Positions 7,933-18,530 of a DNA stretch of 64,000 bases are shown piece after piece (position 1 is the first letter of the stretch; the number at the start of each line of letters is the position of its first letter). Source of the stretch: Microbacterium jejuense (GTDB taxonomy: Bacteria; Actinomycetota; Actinomycetes; Actinomycetales; Microbacteriaceae); assembly GCF_019511665.1 (NCBI RefSeq), contig NZ_JAEUAW010000010.1, positions 97,254 to 161,253 on the forward strand. The letters are read 5' to 3'. The translations under genes and the position numbers were made by a program. The notes below the pieces were generated by a model. That model was not told the DNA's origin and did no database searches. It worked only from the letters and a program-made list of their open reading frames with translations.

Positions 7933-8436
7933 ATGACCGAGGCCACCGCGACGGACCTTCGCCAGATCTCCTTCCAGACCGCCGACGGAGGCACCGCGAC
8001 GCTCGCGGATTACGGCGATCAGGTGCTGCTCGTCGTGAACGTCGCCTCCAGATGCGGGCTCACCCCGCAGTACGAGCAGCTCGAGGAGCTGCAGCGTGCG
8101 TACGCCGACCGTGGATTCACGGTGCTCGGCTTCCCGTGCAACCAGTTCATGGGCCAGGAGCCCGGCTCGATCGAAGAGATCCTCGAGTACTGCTCCGTGA
8201 CGTGGGGTGTCACGTTCCCCGTCTTCGACAAGGTCAAGGTCAACGGCGGCAGCGCTGCACCGCTGTACAAGGCGCTCAAGAAGTCGAGGGACGCCGAGGG
8301 CGCGCGCGGCCCCATCCTGTGGAACTTCGAGAAGTTCGTGGTCACGCCGGATGGCGGCATCCACCGATTCCGTCCCACCGTGAAGCCCGACGACCCGGCC
8401 ATCGTCGAGGTCATCGAGTCGAACCTGCCGCGCTGA
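7933..8436 (+). CDS. Glutathione peroxidase family thiol peroxidase
   Basis: Reduces hydrogen and organic peroxides. It is 167 residues with a thioredoxin fold. The peroxidatic residue is Cys, not selenocysteine, in NVASRCGLTPQY. A second Cys lies in GFPCNQF, the usual Gln follows it, and the Trp-Asn pair appears in ILWNFEKF, completing the tetrad. Bacterial enzymes of this kind generally use thioredoxin rather than glutathione. TAGCCT lies exactly 6 nt before the ATG, so the message is probably leaderless. It is divergent from dusB and convergent with the DsbA-like gene. Confidence 0.93.
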   Translation: MTEATATDLRQISFQTADGGTATLADYGDQVLLVVNVASRCGLTPQYEQLEELQRAYADRGFTVLGFPCNQFMGQEPGSIEEILEYCSVTWGVTFPVFDKVKVNGGSAAPLYKALKKSRDAEGARGPILWNFEKFVVTPDGGIHRFRPTVKPDDPAIVEVIESNLPR

Positions 8437-8450
8437 GGCAGCACGCACAA

Positions 8451-8480
8451 CGGCCCGCCGCGATGGATCGCGGCGGGCCG
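8451..8480. terminator. Bidirectional hairpin terminator
   Basis: A perfect 13-bp stem CGGCCCGCCGCGA (8451-8463) with TCGCGGCGGGCCG (8468-8480) and a TGGA loop. It sits between the convergent peroxidase and DsbA-like genes and is followed by TTCT on the plus strand. Confidence 0.85.
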
Positions 8481-8496
8481 TTCTGATGTCTGGGCG

Positions 8497-9186
8497 TCAG
8501 GCGACGGCTTCGTCCGCCTCGGCGGGTTCACGGTGCTCGGCCCACACCTGACGGACGATCTGCGCGAAGGCGTCCGCGGGCTGCGCGCCCGACACGCCGT
8601 ACTTGCCGTCGATCACGAAGAACGGCACGCCGTTGATGCCGTACGCGCTTGCCTGTGCCTGGTCGGCGCGGACGGCATCCAGGTAGCGGCCGCTCTGCAG
8701 CGCGTCACGCGCCGCATCGGCGTCGAGGCCGACGTCCGCGGCGAGTGCGACGAGCTCGTCCTCGCGGCCGAGGTGGCGACCCTCGGTGAAGTAGGCGGCC
8801 ATGAGGCGCTCCGCCAGCTCGTGCTGCCGGCCCTGCTCCTTCGCGAAGTGCAGCAGCTCGTGCGCCTTGACGGTGTTGGTGTGCTTGAGCAGGTCGAACC
8901 GGTACTCCAGCCCGGCGTCAGCGGCGACGCCGGTGACGCGCTCCAGCATCTGCTGCACCTGCTCGCGCGGCATGCCCTTGTGCTTCGCCAGGAAGTCGAG
9001 CTCGTCGCCCTCGAAGTCCACGGGCGTGTCGGGCGAGAGCTCGAACGAGTGGAAGGTCACCTCGACGGCGGGGGCGTCCTCATCGGTGGATGCCGCGGCC
9101 AGGCCGTTCTCGAGGTTGCGCTTGCCGATGTAGCACCACGGGCAGGCGATGTCGCTCCACACGTCGATCTTGATGGCGTCTGTCAT
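8497..9186 (-). CDS. DsbA family oxidoreductase (FrnE-like)
   Basis: A cytoplasmic thioredoxin-fold protein of 229 residues without a signal peptide. The active-site motif is CPWC in DIACPWCYIGKR near residue 15, with a helical insertion and a cis-Pro segment (GINGVPFFVI) near residue 175, as in the FrnE/2-hydroxychromene-isomerase-like branch. Such proteins act as disulfide oxidoreductases or isomerases, and some protect against oxidative stress. The start ATG 9186 fits the family; the open frame continues upstream into uppS. It lies 29 bp after uppS and probably shares its transcript. Confidence 0.9.
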   Translation of the reverse strand: MTDAIKIDVWSDIACPWCYIGKRNLENGLAAASTDEDAPAVEVTFHSFELSPDTPVDFEGDELDFLAKHKGMPREQVQQMLERVTGVAADAGLEYRFDLLKHTNTVKAHELLHFAKEQGRQHELAERLMAAYFTEGRHLGREDELVALAADVGLDADAARDALQSGRYLDAVRADQAQASAYGINGVPFFVIDGKYGVSGAQPADAFAQIVRQVWAEHREPAEADEAVA

Positions 9187-9215
9187 GTCAGGCACAACCG
9201 CTGCGGCGGAGCGAT

Positions 9216-10040
9216 CTATTCCGCCGCATGCGCCGAGGCGGCGTCGGGCGTGTCGACCGCGCCGCCGAACCGGCGGTCGCGCCCCAGGTACACGTCGATG
9301 CCGTGCCACAGGTCCGCGCGTGTGAAGTCCGGCCACAGCGTGTCGAGGAACACGTATTCGGCGTACGCGGACTCCCACAGCAGGAAGTTCGAGGTGCGCT
9401 GCTCGCCGCTCGAGCGCAGGAAGAGGTCGACATCGGGCATGCCAGGCTGATACAGCCGCCGCTGGATCAGCTTCTCTGAGACGGCGGACGGCTTCAGCCG
9501 GCCGGCGGCGACGTCATCGGCGATCGACCGCATGGCGTCGACCAGTTCGACCCGCCCCCCGTAGTTGACGCACATCGTGAGGGTCAGCACGTCGTTGCCT
9601 GCCGTGAGGCGCTCGGCGAACTGCAGCTCCTTGATGACCGAGCCCCACAGCCGCGGCTTGCGGCCGGCCCACTGGATGCGCACGCCCCACTCGTTGAGCT
9701 GATCGCGTCTCCGGTGCAGCACATCGCGGTTGTATCCCATGAGGAACCGCACCTCGTCGGGCGACCGCGACCAGTTCTCGGTCGAGAACGCGTACACCGA
9801 CAGGTGCTTCACGCCCGCCTGGATGGCACCGGCGACCACGTCCAGCAGCGCCGCCTCGCCCGCCTTGTGTCCCTCGATCCGCGTCAGCCCCCGGCGGTTC
9901 GCCCAGCGCCCGTTGCCGTCCATCACGATCGCGACGTGGTTCGGCACGGCGCCCCTGGGGTAGGCCGGCGGGTACACCCCCGTCCAGTCGAGGGGGCGGT
10001 ACGGCACCGCATCGCGGTGCGTGTAGGGCTTCGGAGTCAC
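9216..10040 (-). CDS. uppS: Isoprenyl transferase (polyprenyl diphosphate synthase)
   Basis: Condenses isopentenyl diphosphate onto an allylic primer to give the long-chain polyprenyl carrier used in peptidoglycan synthesis. It is 274 residues. The catalytic Asp41 is in [30 protein letters not shown] and the C-terminal [18 protein letters not shown] complete the cis-prenyltransferase signatures. The GTG start overlaps the recO stop in GTGA, indicating coupling. Actinobacteria can have several paralogues with different chain lengths, so the exact product length is not certain. Confidence 0.93.
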   Translation of the reverse strand: MTPKPYTHRDAVPYRPLDWTGVYPPAYPRGAVPNHVAIVMDGNGRWANRRGLTRIEGHKAGEAALLDVVAGAIQAGVKHLSVYAFSTENWSRSPDEVRFLMGYNRDVLHRRRDQLNEWGVRIQWAGRKPRLWGSVIKELQFAERLTAGNDVLTLTMCVNYGGRVELVDAMRSIADDVAAGRLKPSAVSEKLIQRRLYQPGMPDVDLFLRSSGEQRTSNFLLWESAYAEYVFLDTLWPDFTRADLWHGIDVYLGRDRRFGGAVDTPDAASAHAAE

Positions 10041-10780
10041 CGGTGGCCTTCCTGCGGGGCTGTCGCGACGTGAGAGAGCGAGCGGATGCCGCGTTCCAGA
10101 TGCCACTGGGCGTACGCGGCGATGAGACCCGACGCCGCCGCCGTCGAGCCCGGGGCGGCGGCATCCACCACGTCCCACTCCCCCGCCATGAGCGATTGCA
10201 GGAGTGCGACGGTGGAGGCGTCGACCCGTGCGGCGCCGACCGGTGCGCAGTCGCGGCACACGATGCCGCCTTGCTGCGCCACGAACGTGTCGTGCGGTCC
10301 GGTGCGCCCGCACCGTGCGCACTCGCCGAGGCCGGGCGCCCAGCCCGACAGCGCCATGGCCCGCAGCAGGTACGAGTCCAGCACGCTGCGCGCCGCGTGC
10401 TCGCCGCGCGAGAGCGCGCGCAGACCGCCGACGAGCAGCAGGTACTGCTGCGGCGTCGCCTCGGCCTCGTTGAGCCGGTCGGCCGCCTCGACCATCGCGT
10501 GCGCCGACGTGTAGCGGTCGTAGTGCGCGACGATGTCGGCGCCGTACGACCCGAGCGACTCGGCCTGCTGCACGATGTCGAGCGAGCGGCCCTGGTACAG
10601 CTGCACATCGGCCACCATGAAGGGCTCCAGGCGGGAGCCGAACCGCGACGACGTGCGGCGCACGCCCTTCGCGACAGCGCGCACCTTGCCGTGACGACGG
10701 CTGAGCATCGTCACGATCCTGTCGGCCTCACCCAGCTTGTGGGTGCGCAGGACCACGACTTCATCGCGGTAGGTGGGCAC
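10037..10780 (-). CDS. recO: DNA repair protein RecO
   Basis: Helps load RecA onto SSB-coated single strands in gap repair, with RecR. It is 247 residues: an N-terminal OB fold ([21 protein letters not shown]), a helical region, and a four-Cys zinc site (CARCGRTG and CRDC) near residues 155-175. The GTG start at 10780 has GATAAT exactly 6 nt upstream, so the transcript is probably leaderless. It overlaps uppS by 4 nt and is divergent from the TRIC gene. Confidence 0.93.
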   Translation of the reverse strand: MPTYRDEVVVLRTHKLGEADRIVTMLSRRHGKVRAVAKGVRRTSSRFGSRLEPFMVADVQLYQGRSLDIVQQAESLGSYGADIVAHYDRYTSAHAMVEAADRLNEAEATPQQYLLLVGGLRALSRGEHAARSVLDSYLLRAMALSGWAPGLGECARCGRTGPHDTFVAQQGGIVCRDCAPVGAARVDASTVALLQSLMAGEWDVVDAAAPGSTAAASGLIAAYAQWHLERGIRSLSHVATAPQEGHR

Positions 10781-10853
10781 ACGACCATTATCGCCGTGGG
10801 CGCATCGTCGTGGCGTCGCCCGCTCCGGGCGCCGCCACGGCGAGAATGGAGGG

Positions 10854-11540
10854 GTGAACGAGCCGGTCTTCGTGATTCCGCTGTGGGCGGACCTCACCGC
10901 CGTCGGCCTCGGCGGCATCCAGGGGGCGCTGTTCGCGTCGGGATTCCGCGGTCAGCGGCGACTCGACATGCTGGGCGTCGCCATCATCGGCATCGTCGTC
11001 GGCATGGGCGGCGGGCTCATCCGCGACCTCCTGCTGAACGTGGCGCCGACGACGCTGCAGAGCAACTGGTACCTGCTGACGGCGACGGGTGCGGCGTTGT
11101 TCGGGATGCTGCTGGCCGGGCTCTTCCAGCGCCTCAACGCCGTCATCGTCGGGCTCGATGCGCTCGTGATCGGCCTGTTCGGCGCCTTCGGCACCAGCAA
11201 GGCGCTCGTCCTCGGTCTGCCGCTGGTTCCCGCCGTGTTCGTGGGCGTCTGCTCGGCCGTCGGCGGCGGCATCCTCCGCGACATGATCATGGGCCTGCCC
11301 GTCGCGATCATGCACGTCGGCTCGCTGTACGCCGTGGCCGCCGGCGCAGGATGCCTCGTCCTCGCCTCCGCGCACGAACTGGGCGTCAACATCGTCGCGG
11401 CGGCCATCATCGGCATCATCGTGACGGCCGTCATCCGCCTGCTCGCGGTGATCTTCGACATCTCGCTGCCCGAGCAGCGGGCGCTCTACCGCCGCAAGGT
11501 GGCCGTGGAGACCTCGACGATCCCGATCGTCAAGCCCTGA
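10854..11540 (+). CDS. TRIC-type cation channel (YadS/UPF0126)
   Basis: A 228-residue membrane protein with about seven hydrophobic segments arranged as an inverted duplication. Each half carries the TRIC signature: [11 protein letters not shown] near residue 52 and [11 protein letters not shown] near residue 138. Prokaryotic TRIC proteins form homotrimeric potassium or sodium channels. The start is GTG 10854. The upstream GAGAAT-GGAGGG can be read as a -10 placed 6 nt before the start or as a ribosome site set too close. A hairpin follows the stop. Physiological role here is unknown. Confidence 0.88.
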   Translation: MNEPVFVIPLWADLTAVGLGGIQGALFASGFRGQRRLDMLGVAIIGIVVGMGGGLIRDLLLNVAPTTLQSNWYLLTATGAALFGMLLAGLFQRLNAVIVGLDALVIGLFGAFGTSKALVLGLPLVPAVFVGVCSAVGGGILRDMIMGLPVAIMHVGSLYAVAAGAGCLVLASAHELGVNIVAAAIIGIIVTAVIRLLAVIFDISLPEQRALYRRKVAVETSTIPIVKP

Positions 11541-11552
11541 GGCATCCCCTCA

Positions 11553-11580
11553 GCCGACGACGCCATCGGCGGACGTCGGC
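11553..11580 (+). terminator. Hairpin after the TRIC gene
   Basis: A 7-bp stem GCCGACG (11553-11559) with CGTCGGC (11574-11580) and an inner CGCC/GGCG pairing. It sits 12 bp after the stop codon. Confidence 0.5.
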
Positions 11581-11590
11581 GGGCGAACAC

Positions 11591-11629
11591 CGACGGGTGC
11601 ACGCGGGGATCGCCCGCGCACACCCGTCG
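11591..11629 (-). terminator. leuA terminator
   Basis: A 17-bp stem between 11591-11607 and 11613-11629 with a 5-nt loop. On the minus RNA all 17 positions pair (two as G-U). On the plus RNA those two become C-A mismatches, so the hairpin fits transcripts from leuA, which ends 11 bp away. Confidence 0.75.
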
Positions 11630-11640
11630 ACGGTCAGCGC

Positions 11641-13547
<1,907 letters not shown>

Positions 13548-13652
13548 GCCCTCAGGCTACACCCGCGATCGCCGCCTGCGCGAACCGGGACCGATCGGGA
13601 TGCCGCGCACGCGGTTGTGAGACGATCCGTGTCGCGCCGACACCTGCAGGGT

Positions 13653-14282
13653 ATGAGACGTCTCGTCAGGCCGCTCGGCATCGTCGCCGCCGGCGCCCTC
13701 GTCCTCCTCGCCGCGACGGCGTGCGCCACCTCGTCCTCGGGTGCGGGCACACCGCATCCGTCGCTCGGAGCGGTCACGCCGGTGCCTCCGCAGGGCGAGG
13801 TGACGGCGACAGGAACCGTGCTCGACGCCGGCGGCGACGTCCGGCTGTGCCTGGGCCCCGTCGCCGAGTCCTTCCCGCCGCAGTGTTCCGGCATCCCGCT
13901 CGAGGGCTGGTCGTGGGACGGCGTCGAGGGCGCCGAGACCTCCGGCGACACGACGTGGGGCGCGTATGCCGTGCGCGGCACGTACGACGGCGAGTCGTTC
14001 ACCGCCACGCAGCCGCCGGTCCTCCTGGCGCTGTACGACCCCATCGCCCTCCCCGATCCGACGGATGGGAAGCCCGGGGCGGGTGACGACGCCACGCTCG
14101 CCGCGATCCAGGCCGAACTGCCCGGCCGGCTGGGCGACTCCTACCTGGGCTCGACGCCGCAGGACGGCTGGCTGTGGGTCGACGTCGTGTGGGACGACGG
14201 CACCTGGCAGGACGCCGCGGACGCGGAGTACGGCGCCGACCTCGTCGTCGTCCGTTCGGCGATCCGCGACATGGACGGCTGA
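13653..14282 (+). CDS. Putative lipoprotein, unknown function
   Basis: A 209-residue secreted protein that I do not recognise. The N-terminus RRLVRPLG, a hydrophobic segment and the lipobox LLAATAC form a lipoprotein signal. The mature part is acidic, has two Cys (VRLCLGP and FPPQCSG) that could form a disulfide, and contains many Trp and Asp residues. ATG 13653 is chosen; an in-frame GTG at 13617 would only lengthen the signal peptide. No clear ribosome site is visible. It is convergent with era, 10 bp away. Confidence 0.7.
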   Translation: MRRLVRPLGIVAAGALVLLAATACATSSSGAGTPHPSLGAVTPVPPQGEVTATGTVLDAGGDVRLCLGPVAESFPPQCSGIPLEGWSWDGVEGAETSGDTTWGAYAVRGTYDGESFTATQPPVLLALYDPIALPDPTDGKPGAGDDATLAAIQAELPGRLGDSYLGSTPQDGWLWVDVVWDDGTWQDAADAEYGADLVVVRSAIRDMDG

Positions 14283-14292
14283 GCGCGAGGGC

Positions 14293-15231
14293 TCAGAAGC
14301 CGAGGCGTCCGAGCTGCTTCGGATCGCGCTGCCACTCCTTCGCGACGCGCACGTGGAGCTTCAGGAACACCCTCGTGCCCAGCAGCGGCTCGATCTGCGC
14401 GCGAGCGCGCGTGCCGACGTCCTTCAGCCGCGAGCCCTTGTGGCCGATGATGATCGCCTTCTGGCTGTCGCGCTCGACGACGATGTTCGCGTAGACGTCG
14501 GTGAGGTCGCCGTCCTCGCGCTCGGCGATGTCTTCGATCGTCACGGCGATCGAGTGCGGCAGCTCGTCACGCACGCCCTCGAGCGCGGCTTCGCGGATGA
14601 TCTCGGCGACGCGGTCCTCGGTGGACTCGTCGGTCACGACGTCCTCGGGGTACAGCGCGGGGCCCACGGGCATGAGCGCCAGCAGCTCGTCGCTCAGGAC
14701 GTCCAGCTGCTCCCGCGTGAACGCCGACAGCGGGATGACCGCCGCCCAGTCCTCGCGCAGACTGTCGACCTCCATGAGGCGCTCGGTGATCTGATCGCGC
14801 GAGGCCGCATCCGTCTTCGTGACGATCGCGACCTTCTTGGCGCGGCCGTAGCCGTCCAGCGACTCCGCGATGCGACGGTCGCCCGGTCCGACCTTCTCGG
14901 TCGCGGGGACGCAGAATCCGATCACGTCGACGTCGCCCAGCACCTGCTCGACGAGGTCGTTGAGTCGCTGGCCGAGCAGGGTGCGCGGCTTGTGGAGACC
15001 CGGCGTGTCGACGATCACGAGCTGACCGCCGGGGCGGTTCAGGATGCCGCGGATCGCGCGCCTCGTGGTCTGGGGCTTGTCGCTCGTGATGGCGACCTTC
15101 TCGCCCACGAGCGCGTTCGTGAGGGTCGACTTGCCGACGTTCGGGCGGCCGACGAACGTGACGAAGCCGGAGCGCCCGTCGGCGGAGCCGGCAGGCGCAT
15201 CGGACGGCGGGGTGCTCGGGTACTCGGTCAC
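14293..15231 (-). CDS. era: GTPase Era
   Basis: Ribosome-associated GTPase needed for 16S rRNA maturation and 30S assembly. It is 312 residues. G1 GRPNVGKST, G2 TTRRAIRG, G3 DTPGLHKP and G4 TKTD are all visible. The C-terminal KH domain carries VERDSQKAIIIGHKGSRLKDVG. The GTG start overlaps the stop of the CNNM gene in GTGA. It is the last gene of the hrcA-to-era block, close to ybeY, which works in the same rRNA pathway. Confidence 0.97.
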   Translation of the reverse strand: MTEYPSTPPSDAPAGSADGRSGFVTFVGRPNVGKSTLTNALVGEKVAITSDKPQTTRRAIRGILNRPGGQLVIVDTPGLHKPRTLLGQRLNDLVEQVLGDVDVIGFCVPATEKVGPGDRRIAESLDGYGRAKKVAIVTKTDAASRDQITERLMEVDSLREDWAAVIPLSAFTREQLDVLSDELLALMPVGPALYPEDVVTDESTEDRVAEIIREAALEGVRDELPHSIAVTIEDIAEREDGDLTDVYANIVVERDSQKAIIIGHKGSRLKDVGTRARAQIEPLLGTRVFLKLHVRVAKEWQRDPKQLGRLGF

Positions 15232-16580
15232 GACGTCTCCTCCTTCTTCGGCAGCCGGATCTCGCCGGACCGCGGGTTCACGATGCGGATCTCGCCGGTG
15301 CGCGGCGAGCGGCCGGGATCGGGCGCGGAGGCGCCGCGCTCGACGAACACGGTCGAGATCCCCCGGCCACGGCCTCGCGAGGCTCCGCCGGTCATGACGA
15401 GACCGGCGTACTCCGCCGTCGCGCCGGGCTGCGGAACCCGGCCGAGCGCCTTGCCGAGCAGGCCGCCGATGGAGTCGACGTCCTCATCCTCGAGGTCAAG
15501 CCCGAACAGGTCGCCGACCTCGTCGAGGCCGAGCCGCGCGCTGACGCGATAGTGACCGGGCTCCAGCTCGGTCACCTCCGCGGCGCGGGGGTCGTACTCG
15601 TCCGAGATGTCGCCGACCAGCTCCTCGATGAGGTCCTCCAGCGTCACGAGCCCCGACACGCCGCCGTACTCGTCGACGACCAGGCACACGTGCACGGCGT
15701 CGCGCTTCATCTGCTGCAGCAGGGTCTCGGCCTTCATCGACTCCGGCACGAACACCGCGGGCCGCGCGATGCGTGCGATGGGGGCGTCCCGCCAGCCGGA
15801 CTCGTCGCGGAACCCGAACTGCACGAGGTCCTTGAGGTAGAGCACCCCGACGACGTCGTCCGCGTCGTCGTCGACGATCGGCACACGCGACACGCCCTTC
15901 TCGAGGAAGATCGTCATCGCCTCACGCGTCGAGGTCGAGGCATCCACCGTCACCATGTCGGTGCGGGGCACCATGACGGCGCGCACGAAGGTGTCGGTGA
16001 AGTCGAACACGGAATGGATGAGCTCACGGTCGTCCTGCTCGATGAGCTCGTTCTCGGCGGCCTCGTCGATGATGCTGAGCAGCTGCTCCTCGGAGGCGAA
16101 GGACGAGCCGCGCGACCCGCCAGGCGTGATGCGGGTCCCGATCACCACGAGGCCGTGCGCCAGCGGGCCGAGGATGATGCGCACGCCGCGGATCACGGGA
16201 GCTGCGCTGCGCAGCAGGCCCTTGGCGTGCAGGCGGCCGACGGTGCGAGGGCTCGCGCCCACGACGACGTAGGACACGCCGGTCATGAGCACCGCGGCGG
16301 CGAGCATCGCCCACCAGATGTTCGAGAACAGCAGCGTGAACGCGACCGTGACGAGCACGGCCGCCGTCGTCTCGGCCAGGACGCGGATGAAGAGCACGGC
16401 GTTGCTGTGCGCCTCGGGATCGGCGGCGATCCGCTGCAGCGCGTTCGCGTTGCGGCCGCCGGCACCGAGTTCGGACAGGTCGGCGCGCGAGGTCACGCCG
16501 AGCGCCGCGTCGATCGCGACCATCAGCGCGCCGAAGGCGAGCAGCAGCGCCGCCGCGACGAGGAGCAGGGCAGCGGTCAT
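15228..16580 (-). CDS. CNNM/HlyC-CorC family transporter-like protein
   Basis: A 450-residue membrane protein. The N-terminal DUF21 (CNNM) domain has about four hydrophobic segments in residues 1-140. Two CBS domains follow (starting near VPRTDMVTVDAS and GVLYLKDLV), then a CorC_HlyC domain (VDEYGGVSGLVTLEDLIEELVG is the linker, split here as VDEYGGVSG and LVTLEDLIEEL). Such proteins are linked to magnesium or cobalt efflux; the old name hemolysin is misleading. Its start overlaps the ybeY stop (ATGA) and its stop overlaps the era start. Confidence 0.9.
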   Translation of the reverse strand: MTAALLLVAAALLLAFGALMVAIDAALGVTSRADLSELGAGGRNANALQRIAADPEAHSNAVLFIRVLAETTAAVLVTVAFTLLFSNIWWAMLAAAVLMTGVSYVVVGASPRTVGRLHAKGLLRSAAPVIRGVRIILGPLAHGLVVIGTRITPGGSRGSSFASEEQLLSIIDEAAENELIEQDDRELIHSVFDFTDTFVRAVMVPRTDMVTVDASTSTREAMTIFLEKGVSRVPIVDDDADDVVGVLYLKDLVQFGFRDESGWRDAPIARIARPAVFVPESMKAETLLQQMKRDAVHVCLVVDEYGGVSGLVTLEDLIEELVGDISDEYDPRAAEVTELEPGHYRVSARLGLDEVGDLFGLDLEDEDVDSIGGLLGKALGRVPQPGATAEYAGLVMTGGASRGRGRGISTVFVERGASAPDPGRSPRTGEIRIVNPRSGEIRLPKKEETS

Positions 16581-17047
16581 GCGCGGGGTCGTCGGCGTTC
16601 GGACGCCTGGAACGACGCGATGAGCTCGCGCTGCAGGCCGAACATCTCGCGCTCCTCTTCGGGCTCGGCGTGGTCGAAGCCGAGCAGGTGCAAAAGCCCG
16701 TGGGTGGTGAGGAGGATGAGCTCGTCGAGCGTCGAGTGCTTCGCGGCGACGGCCTGCGTCTCGGCGACCTGCGGGCACAGCACGATGTCGCCGAGGAGAC
16801 CGGCCGGCGTGGGCATGTCTTCGGTGCCGGGGCGCAGCTCGTCCATGGGGAAGCTCAGCACGTCGGTCGGGCCGGGCTCGTCCATCCACTGCACGTGCAG
16901 CGCCTCCATGGCGCCCTCGTCCACAAGCAGGATCGCCACGTCGGCGTCGGGGCTGACGTGCAGCTCGGCGAGATTGTGCTCCATGAGACGCAGCAGCACC
17001 GCCTCGTCGACGGCGATGCCCGACTCGTTGCCGATCTCGATGGTCAT
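16577..17047 (-). CDS. ybeY: Endoribonuclease YbeY
   Basis: A zinc-dependent RNase that takes part in 16S rRNA 3'-end maturation and ribosome quality control. It is 156 residues. The metal motif is THGLLHLLGFDHAEPEE near residue 120, giving the three His ligands. Its start overlaps the phoH stop and its stop overlaps the CNNM start, both as ATGA, so translation of the block is tightly coupled. Confidence 0.96.
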   Translation of the reverse strand: MTIEIGNESGIAVDEAVLLRLMEHNLAELHVSPDADVAILLVDEGAMEALHVQWMDEPGPTDVLSFPMDELRPGTEDMPTPAGLLGDIVLCPQVAETQAVAAKHSTLDELILLTTHGLLHLLGFDHAEPEEEREMFGLQRELIASFQASERRRPRA

Positions 17048-18150
17048 GAGCGTCCTCGCTTCGGAAGGTGGTCACGGGGGCCGCCGGAGCGCGGCATCCC
17101 CGCGCGCCGCTCGGCGCGGTTGGCGAACTCGGACGCCTCGTCCCGCTCGCGGCGGGCGGCCAGACGCAGCTCGTCGTACTCGCTGTACGCGTCGACGATG
17201 CGCCCGACCAGGTTGTGGCGCACGACGTCGTCGCTCGTGAGGTAGGCGAAGTGGATGTCGTCGATGTCCTTCAGGACGCGCGTGACGAGCCGCAGCCCCG
17301 ACGCGCCCTGCGGCAGGTCGACCTGGGTGATGTCGCCCGTCACGACCATGCGCGTGCCGAAGCCGAGCCGCGTGAGGAACATCTTCATCTGCTCGGGCGT
17401 GGTGTTCTGCGCCTCGTCGAGCACGACGAACGAGTTGTTCAGCGTGCGGCCGCGCATGTACGCCAGCGGTGCGACCTCGATGGTGCCCGTCGCCATGAGC
17501 TTGGGCACGATCTCGGGGTCCATCATCTCGTTGAGCGCGTCGTACAGCGGCCGCAGGTACGGGTCGATCTTGTCGGTCAGGGTGCCGGGCAGGAACCCGA
17601 GCCGCTCCCCCGCCTCGACGGCCGGACGCGTGAGGATGATGCGGTCGACCTCCTTGCGCTGCAGGGCCTGCACCGCCTTCGCCATCGCGAGGTAGGTCTT
17701 TCCTGTGCCGGCAGGTCCGATGCCGAACACGATCGTGTTCTCTTCGATCGCATCGACGTATGCCTTCTGCCCGAGGGTCTTGGGGCGGATCACGCGTCCG
17801 CGCGACGACAGGATCGCCTCGCCGAGCACCTCCGAGGGGCGCGGTCCGCCGTCCGAGCGGAGGATGCGATTGGATGCCGCCACGTCGGCCTCGCCGAGCG
17901 CGTGCCCGGCCTGGGTCATCGCGAGCAGCTCGTCGACGAGCGAACGCGCCGCCGCGACGGCGTCGGCCTCGCCGGTCAGGGTGATCTCGTTGCCGCGCAC
18001 GTGGACGTCGACGCCCGGATGCTCCTTCTCGACGACGCGCAGCAGGCGGTCCTGCGGACCGAGCAGCTGCACCATGGCGACGCCGTCGGCGTAGACCCGG
18101 TCGGTGACGGGATTGTCAGCAGGGTGTTCAGGCACCGAGGCTCTTCTCAT
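17044..18150 (-). CDS. phoH: PhoH-like ATPase
   Basis: A cytoplasmic P-loop ATPase of 368 residues, usually encoded beside ybeY and thought to act on RNA. An N-terminal KH-like segment (DVHVRGNEITLTGEADAV) precedes the ATPase core with Walker A GPAGTGKTYLAMA and Walker B FVVLDEAQNTTPEQM. ATG 18150 overlaps the HIT gene by 23 bp; a GTG at 18135 would overlap by 8 bp and is an equally reasonable start. The exact RNA substrate is unknown. Confidence 0.93.
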   Translation of the reverse strand: MRRASVPEHPADNPVTDRVYADGVAMVQLLGPQDRLLRVVEKEHPGVDVHVRGNEITLTGEADAVAAARSLVDELLAMTQAGHALGEADVAASNRILRSDGGPRPSEVLGEAILSSRGRVIRPKTLGQKAYVDAIEENTIVFGIGPAGTGKTYLAMAKAVQALQRKEVDRIILTRPAVEAGERLGFLPGTLTDKIDPYLRPLYDALNEMMDPEIVPKLMATGTIEVAPLAYMRGRTLNNSFVVLDEAQNTTPEQMKMFLTRLGFGTRMVVTGDITQVDLPQGASGLRLVTRVLKDIDDIHFAYLTSDDVVRHNLVGRIVDAYSEYDELRLAARRERDEASEFANRAERRAGMPRSGGPRDHLPKRGRS

Positions 18151-18475
18151 CGAGTCCGCCTGCCAGGACGTGCGCGTGCACGTGGAAGACGGTCTGGCCC
18201 GCGTGCGGGCCGGTGTTGAATACGAGGCGGAAGTCGCCGTCGGACAGTTCGGCGGCGACGGTGTTGGCGAGTCCGACGAGCTCTGCCATCAGGTCGGGGT
18301 CGGCTGCGGCGAGCTCGACGACGTTGCGGTACTCCTGCGAGCGCGGAAAGACCACGACGTGGACAGGAGCCTGCGGGGCGATGTCTTTGATCGCGACCGC
18401 GTTCTCGGTCTCACCGACGAATTCGGCAGGGATCTCTCCGTTCAGAATGCGGGTGAAGATCGAGGGTTCGGTCAT
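18128..18475 (-). CDS. HIT-family nucleotide-binding protein
   Basis: A 115-residue histidine-triad protein that hydrolyses nucleoside phosphoramidates such as AMP-lysine. The triad is FHVHAHVLAGG near residue 100, and the N-terminal SIFTRILNGEIPAEFV is typical of the HINT branch. TAGACT lies exactly 6 nt before the ATG, so an internal leaderless promoter may drive HIT-phoH-ybeY independently of the upstream rsmE. It overlaps the start of phoH. Confidence 0.93.
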   Translation of the reverse strand: MTEPSIFTRILNGEIPAEFVGETENAVAIKDIAPQAPVHVVVFPRSQEYRNVVELAAADPDLMAELVGLANTVAAELSDGDFRLVFNTGPHAGQTVFHVHAHVLAGGLDEKSLGA

Positions 18476-18530
18476 GCGGCAAGTCTACCGACGCGGCCCC
18501 CGAGCGGGCCCAGGGGCCCACGCAGCCGGT

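Noticed and set aside
7933..8436. Selenocysteine in the glutathione peroxidase
   Set aside because: The active-site codon is TGC (Cys) in SRCGLT and no in-frame TGA is present.
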